From contig CAITZE010000052.1 in the NCBI GenBank assembly GCA_903896775.1, forward strand, positions 1-27,608: a stretch of DNA of 27,608 nucleotides. The letters run 5' to 3'. The position numbers were made by a program, and so were the translations under genes. The notes under the pieces are model-generated. The model was given only the letters and a program-made list of their open reading frames with translations, did no database searches and was not told where the DNA came from. Shown here piece after piece: positions 24,193-27,608 of the stretch (position 1 is the first letter of the stretch; every line of letters begins with the position of its first letter). This DNA comes from an uncultured bacterium (lineage in GTDB: Bacteria; Pseudomonadota; Alphaproteobacteria; Rhodospirillales; Rhodospirillaceae).

Positions 24193-24666
24193 ATGAAAAA
24201 ATACGCTGTGTTTGCGGCTGTTGTTGCTATGGCCAGCCAGATTGTAACGCCGGCCTTTGCTGCGGGCGCCAGCCCCTTTGGCGACACCACCATATACGGC
24301 CAGCAACGTGTTGCTTCGGCCGCCGCCATGGCTTACCTGCGCCTGCCCATGAATGCCACCAAGGGCGATCCGATTCAGCCCAGAGCCGGGATTGTTGTCA
24401 CCGCGCCGCAGGCGTACGAGGCGGGTGAAGTGGTTTCGCGCCTTGAAGCACCAGGCATCATCGATTTCGGATTTACTGGTCATAACTTTACGGCTCCTTG
24501 GACCGCCACGATTAACGTCAACGGCAACCTCGCCTGGGCCGAAGACCCCAAGTCTCTGCCTAAGAACACGCACAATATGTTCGAAAGCGGAACGTCTTGG
24601 ATTGTGGTGGGCTTGCTGACGGTCGGCGTCGCTGGCGGCGTTTACGCTCTCAGCAAGCGCAAATAG
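24193..24666 (+). CDS. Small exported protein with a C-terminal membrane anchor, unknown family
   Basis: A 157-residue protein I do not recognise. It has a clear signal peptide, MKKYAVFAAVVAMASQ and onward, with likely cleavage after AFA at residue 23. A mature region without cysteines follows. A hydrophobic helix at about 136-153 is followed by a short basic tail, SKRK. This layout (signal peptide, ectodomain, terminal helix, positive tail) is that of type I anchored proteins and also of CTERM-type sorting substrates, although I see no PEP or similar motif before the helix. The ATG follows TTGGGGGACTACA, a good ribosome site. It stands alone on the plus strand between two minus-strand genes and converges on the glycosyltransferase fusion. 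Confidence 0.75.
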   Translation: MKKYAVFAAVVAMASQIVTPAFAAGASPFGDTTIYGQQRVASAAAMAYLRLPMNATKGDPIQPRAGIVVTAPQAYEAGEVVSRLEAPGIIDFGFTGHNFTAPWTATINVNGNLAWAEDPKSLPKNTHNMFESGTSWIVVGLLTVGVAGGVYALSKRK

Positions 24667-24679
24667 GCAAGATCGCCTA
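24664..24679. repeat. Inverted repeat spanning two convergent stop codons
   Basis: TAGGC and GCCTA flank six bases, forming a 5-base stem that contains the stop codon of the small exported protein at one end and of the glycosyltransferase fusion at the other. It could act as a weak bidirectional terminator, but there is no T-run on either side, so this is uncertain. Confidence 0.25.
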
Positions 24680-26587
24680 AACGTCCTCGGCGCCTTGGCG
24701 CCGGGCCATGATCTCGTCGAAACGCTGATAAGTGGCGTGGCCCTCTTGGCTGACGCCCTTGCCGCTCAAAATGATCCACACCGTCTTGAACAGGATTTTG
24801 AAATCCAGCCAGAGACTCACGTTGTCGGCGTAATAGACATCCATGGAGAACTTCTCTTCCCAGGTGACGTTATTGCGGCCGTTGACCTGAGCCCAGCCGG
24901 TAATGCCCGGCTTTACGTCATGCCGCCGGTGCTGTTCGCTGGTGTAATAGGGCATGTATTCGGGCAGAAGCGGCCTGGGGCCAACGAGACTCATTTGCCC
25001 CATCACTACATTTAACAGCTGCGGCACTTCATCCAGCGACGAACGGCGCAGGAACTGACCGAAAGGCGTCAGGCGGGCGCCATCCGGCAGCAAAGCGCCG
25101 CTCGCATCTTTGGCATTCGTCATAGTGCGGAATTTGTAGATTCGGAACTGTTTGCCCTTAAGACCGGGGCGCATTTGTGTGAATAGAACCGGTCCTCCCA
25201 TTTTGATTTGAATGGCAATCGCGAGAGCAATCAGCGCCGGCGCCAGGACAATCAGCGCCGTCAGCGATACCACGACATCGATGACGCGCTTCGTGCGCAG
25301 GAGGCGGCGGCGCAGAACCGCTTCACGCGGGTCCGCGGCGACGTTCTCTTCAATCGTGCTTCGGATCTTGGCGGCGATGCGGTCGAGATTGAAGCGTCCG
25401 GCTGCCAGAGATGCGGATTGCTGATTGGCGCGGCGAAGGCCATCACCGTCCGCCAAAAATTCTACGAGCTCACGCGCTGCTGCGGGCGCATCGTTATTGG
25501 GCAATGCGAGGCCCGCGCCGCGGCTTTCGATCAAATCCCTCTGCCACCCCGGCGTTGCCAGGATCACCGGTCGTGATGCGGCCATGGCGTCAAAAAATAG
25601 GCCCAGCGAGCTTTGGCCACCGCAATCGACAATGACGGCACTCGCGGCATTCAACAACGGCGGGAGATCGCGGCGCGGTAATGAATCCATGAACCAAACA
25701 GTTTTGTTCAAGACACCGAGGTCTAGTGCACGCGCTTCTAGCCGGCCGCGCTCCGGCCCGTCTCCGCACAACGCGAAAGCAATGTCGCGCGTGTTTCCGT
25801 TTTTCGGGAAGGCTTGAGCCGCAGCCGCCAGATCGAGGATCGGATCAAGATGGCGTGTGGCATTCATGCTGCCGGCATAGACGACCAATGCGCCTTGTGC
25901 GAGATGCGGGTAAGCCGTGAGCGCTGCCGTACTCGCGCCCGGTTGTGTCGCGAACAAGGTCGTATCGCAGCCCGGCGCGCTGAGAAGAATTTTGCCCGCC
26001 GGAAGCCGTTGAGACGTAAGCACGTCCATCATGTCGGGAGATAGCACGATAACTTGGCGCGCGGCGCGGGCTGTTAGATTGAAACAGCACCGACCCCACC
26101 ATTTCTTTGCCCGCTGCAGGAAGGTGTCTCGGGGCGTCGAACGCGGTGGGGGACCCTCGCGGACCTCCATCACCAACGGGATGCCGCGCAGGAAGCAAAA
26201 CAACATTGCCAACGGTAAGACACCCAAGGGACGGTCGGTGGTGAACACGGCATCTACATCGGCGAACTGCCAAATCCGCCACGCCATGCCGCGCGCAAAA
26301 CCGGCATTGATTTGGGGCGCAGATGGAAAACCAAACCGCGTCGAAGCGCCAGTATCGACCGCCGTCACCGTGACCCTGTCGAAATTTCCGCTCGTACAGG
26401 CGGCCGAGGTTGTGAGCACATTGATTTGATGCCCGGCCAGGGCGAAACGCCGCGCGAGATCGTAAGAGCGCGTCGGCCCAGGGCGGTCGGCCAGCCCTAA
26501 AACCGGGTCCAGTATGAGAATGTGCAGTTTACCGAGCGTGTCCGCTAACGAGGCGGGTCGGTCTGCGGCAGGTGGGGCAGCGTTCAT
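24677..26587 (-). CDS. Glycosyltransferase (GT4-like) fused to a monotopic phosphoglycosyl transferase
   Basis: A 636-residue two-domain protein. Residues about 20-415 look like a GT-B glycosyltransferase of the GT4 type: LHILILDPVLGLADRPGPTR near the N terminus, VVYAGSMNATRHLDPIL at 235-251, and ALCGDGPERGRLE at 272-284. Residues about 430-620 form a bacterial sugar transferase of the PglC/WcaJ catalytic core: RTKRVIDVVVSL, a re-entrant hydrophobic helix at 437-458, FRIYKFRTM, the Asp-Glu dyad at 519-520 in SSLDEVPQLLNV, VGPRPLLPEY, and GITGWAQVNGRN. The PGT part would load a sugar phosphate on undecaprenyl phosphate and the GT part could add the next sugar. This points to envelope glycan or exopolysaccharide synthesis at the inner membrane. 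The ATG at 26587 has a weak ribosome site. Confidence 0.9.
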   Translation of the reverse strand: MNAAPPAADRPASLADTLGKLHILILDPVLGLADRPGPTRSYDLARRFALAGHQINVLTTSAACTSGNFDRVTVTAVDTGASTRFGFPSAPQINAGFARGMAWRIWQFADVDAVFTTDRPLGVLPLAMLFCFLRGIPLVMEVREGPPPRSTPRDTFLQRAKKWWGRCCFNLTARAARQVIVLSPDMMDVLTSQRLPAGKILLSAPGCDTTLFATQPGASTAALTAYPHLAQGALVVYAGSMNATRHLDPILDLAAAAQAFPKNGNTRDIAFALCGDGPERGRLEARALDLGVLNKTVWFMDSLPRRDLPPLLNAASAVIVDCGGQSSLGLFFDAMAASRPVILATPGWQRDLIESRGAGLALPNNDAPAAARELVEFLADGDGLRRANQQSASLAAGRFNLDRIAAKIRSTIEENVAADPREAVLRRRLLRTKRVIDVVVSLTALIVLAPALIALAIAIQIKMGGPVLFTQMRPGLKGKQFRIYKFRTMTNAKDASGALLPDGARLTPFGQFLRRSSLDEVPQLLNVVMGQMSLVGPRPLLPEYMPYYTSEQHRRHDVKPGITGWAQVNGRNNVTWEEKFSMDVYYADNVSLWLDFKILFKTVWIILSGKGVSQEGHATYQRFDEIMARRQGAEDV

Positions 26588-26665
26588 ATCCGCGTTTATA
26601 CAGTCCGCGCCGGAGCCATGCCAGAGCCGACGATGGGTGCGGACAATGAGTATGAACGATGACGT

Positions 26666-27607
26666 TTATTGAACGGCTTTGCGCTTGTAGAGATAAACCA
26701 TCGAACCACGGTAGAGCGTCGAGGCGGTCAGGTCGAACCGCGCCATGATCGCGGCCAGTTGCGCGCGCTGATCGGCGGTCTTGTCTTCCTGGAAGAGGAT
26801 GAGGTCGTAATCGCGTTCAATCCAGCGCGCGAGTGTCGCGTCGGTCCAAAGCGATTCCTCTTCCACGACGGCCTGAACGGATTCGACCGCCGCGGGGCTC
26901 AATTTAGGATTGACCACACGCAATGTGCCGGCGGGATCTAGGCTCTGTGGCGGCAGCATGTGCCCGGATAAAAATACCGCATAAGGAAGTGCTGCGAGCT
27001 TTTGCCGGCCGAGGCTATGCAGAACCAGGATCGGTTCGCGTATGGCGGTGTTGGCCGAGATCCACCGCGCCATCGTCTCGATGTCCTTCATCTCGGACGT
27101 TGACTGGCTTTGCGCCATTAAGGGAATTGGAAAGGCGCGCAGATCGCTATGCAGGGCAAGCAGCGGGGCAAAGCTGTTGAGACCTACGGCCACGACAGCA
27201 CCGATCAAGACAGCGGGTCCTGCGGGCAGCCGGCTTTGGCGGGCGCGATGGGCGATCATGGCCAGCGTGAGGGCTGCCGCCAGGGCGCCGATGCCGCTGA
27301 AATGAGATGCGTAGGAAAGGATGCAACGTCCGCAATAGCCGAGCGATGCGAAGTAGTGCGACGCCGCGAGCCACAGGAAATACAAAGGCGCGGTCCATAA
27401 CATGCGTAGCGGCTTGCCCGCGAAGACAAACAGCATCAACGCCAATACCAAAGTGCCGCTATAGGGAAGCAGAAAAGCGTCGAGAATGTCGGCGGGTGCG
27501 GCGCGATCGAACGCCGGGCCCATCGACAAAGGCCCTTGCGTGCCTTTGTCGATCAAAGTGAAGTTCGGCGCGAGCAGATGCGCGCTATCCAGGAGCGGCG
27601 AAATCAC
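26666..27607 (-). CDS. Multi-pass membrane protein, C-terminal part, truncated by window edge
   Basis: The minus frame is open from the stop at 26666 to the right edge; the first in-window codon that could start it, a GTG at 27607, is probably internal, so this is a C-terminal fragment of at least 313 residues. The first half contains about four membrane segments (around 50-63, 70-88, 103-122 and 130-150 of the visible part). The second half, about 160 residues, is a soluble domain ending in STLYRGSMVYLYKRKAVQ. The shape is reminiscent of polytopic glycosyltransferases with a C-terminal periplasmic domain, and the neighbouring sugar-transferase gene fits this, but I cannot name a family. It lies 78 bases upstream of the fusion gene on the same strand, so the two may be cotranscribed. 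Confidence 0.7.
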   Translation of the reverse strand: MISPLLDSAHLLAPNFTLIDKGTQGPLSMGPAFDRAAPADILDAFLLPYSGTLVLALMLFVFAGKPLRMLWTAPLYFLWLAASHYFASLGYCGRCILSYASHFSGIGALAAALTLAMIAHRARQSRLPAGPAVLIGAVVAVGLNSFAPLLALHSDLRAFPIPLMAQSQSTSEMKDIETMARWISANTAIREPILVLHSLGRQKLAALPYAVFLSGHMLPPQSLDPAGTLRVVNPKLSPAAVESVQAVVEEESLWTDATLARWIERDYDLILFQEDKTADQRAQLAAIMARFDLTASTLYRGSMVYLYKRKAVQ

Positions 27608-27608
27608 C

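Overview
The window is a dense, GC-rich bacterial chromosome segment of about 27.6 kb with 25 protein-coding genes. I recognise no RNA gene, insertion sequence, prophage or CRISPR array. No gene-free stretch exceeds about 200 bases. The gene content (HemJ-type protoporphyrinogen oxidase, oxygen-dependent HemF, an IorAB-type periplasmic molybdoenzyme, a DUF6491-like protein) suggests an aerobic proteobacterium, most likely alphaproteobacterial or close to it. This is an inference from gene families; there is no rRNA to confirm it. If it is right, making 5-aminolevulinate by the C5 route (hemA plus hemL) is atypical, because most Alphaproteobacteria use ALA synthase.

Positions 1-1844 (minus strand) carry the N-terminal half of a YgiQ-type radical SAM protein, cut by the window edge, and a dienelactone-hydrolase-family enzyme. 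Positions 1926-10870 form a haem-biosynthesis locus. Ferrochelatase hemH reads leftward. From a shared 140-base divergent region, a tightly packed rightward run reads hemA, hemL, histidine kinase, OmpR-type response regulator, hemC, hemE, hemF, hemJ. It covers glutamyl-tRNA to protoporphyrin IX except hemB and hemD, which must lie elsewhere. The notable feature is the complete two-component system inside the operon; the regulator gene overlaps hemC by 4 bases. This is the best candidate here for an undescribed regulatory arrangement.

Positions 10867-13489 (minus) encode a two-subunit molybdopterin/[2Fe-2S] hydroxylase with a twin-arginine signal. It is followed by an RlmI-like rRNA methyltransferase and a convergent TPR-methyltransferase. 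Positions 15814-17701 hold aguA and aguB, which convert agmatine to putrescine via N-carbamoylputrescine. An HSL-type alpha/beta hydrolase and a secreted M19 dipeptidase follow on the minus strand.

Positions 19950-22146 are a modABC molybdate ABC transporter with an unusually short ModC. A molybdenum-box-like palindrome overlaps its probable -10 element, and the same 8-mer half-site recurs before the molybdoenzyme operon. This suggests, but does not prove, co-regulation of molybdate uptake with a molybdenum-using enzyme.

Positions 22150-27607 are an envelope-oriented region: a small DUF6491-like secreted protein, a lipoprotein alpha/beta hydrolase, a small exported protein with a C-terminal membrane anchor, a glycosyltransferase fused to a monotopic phosphoglycosyl transferase, and the C-terminal part of a multi-pass membrane protein. 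The last two suggest polysaccharide or glycoconjugate assembly continuing past the right edge.
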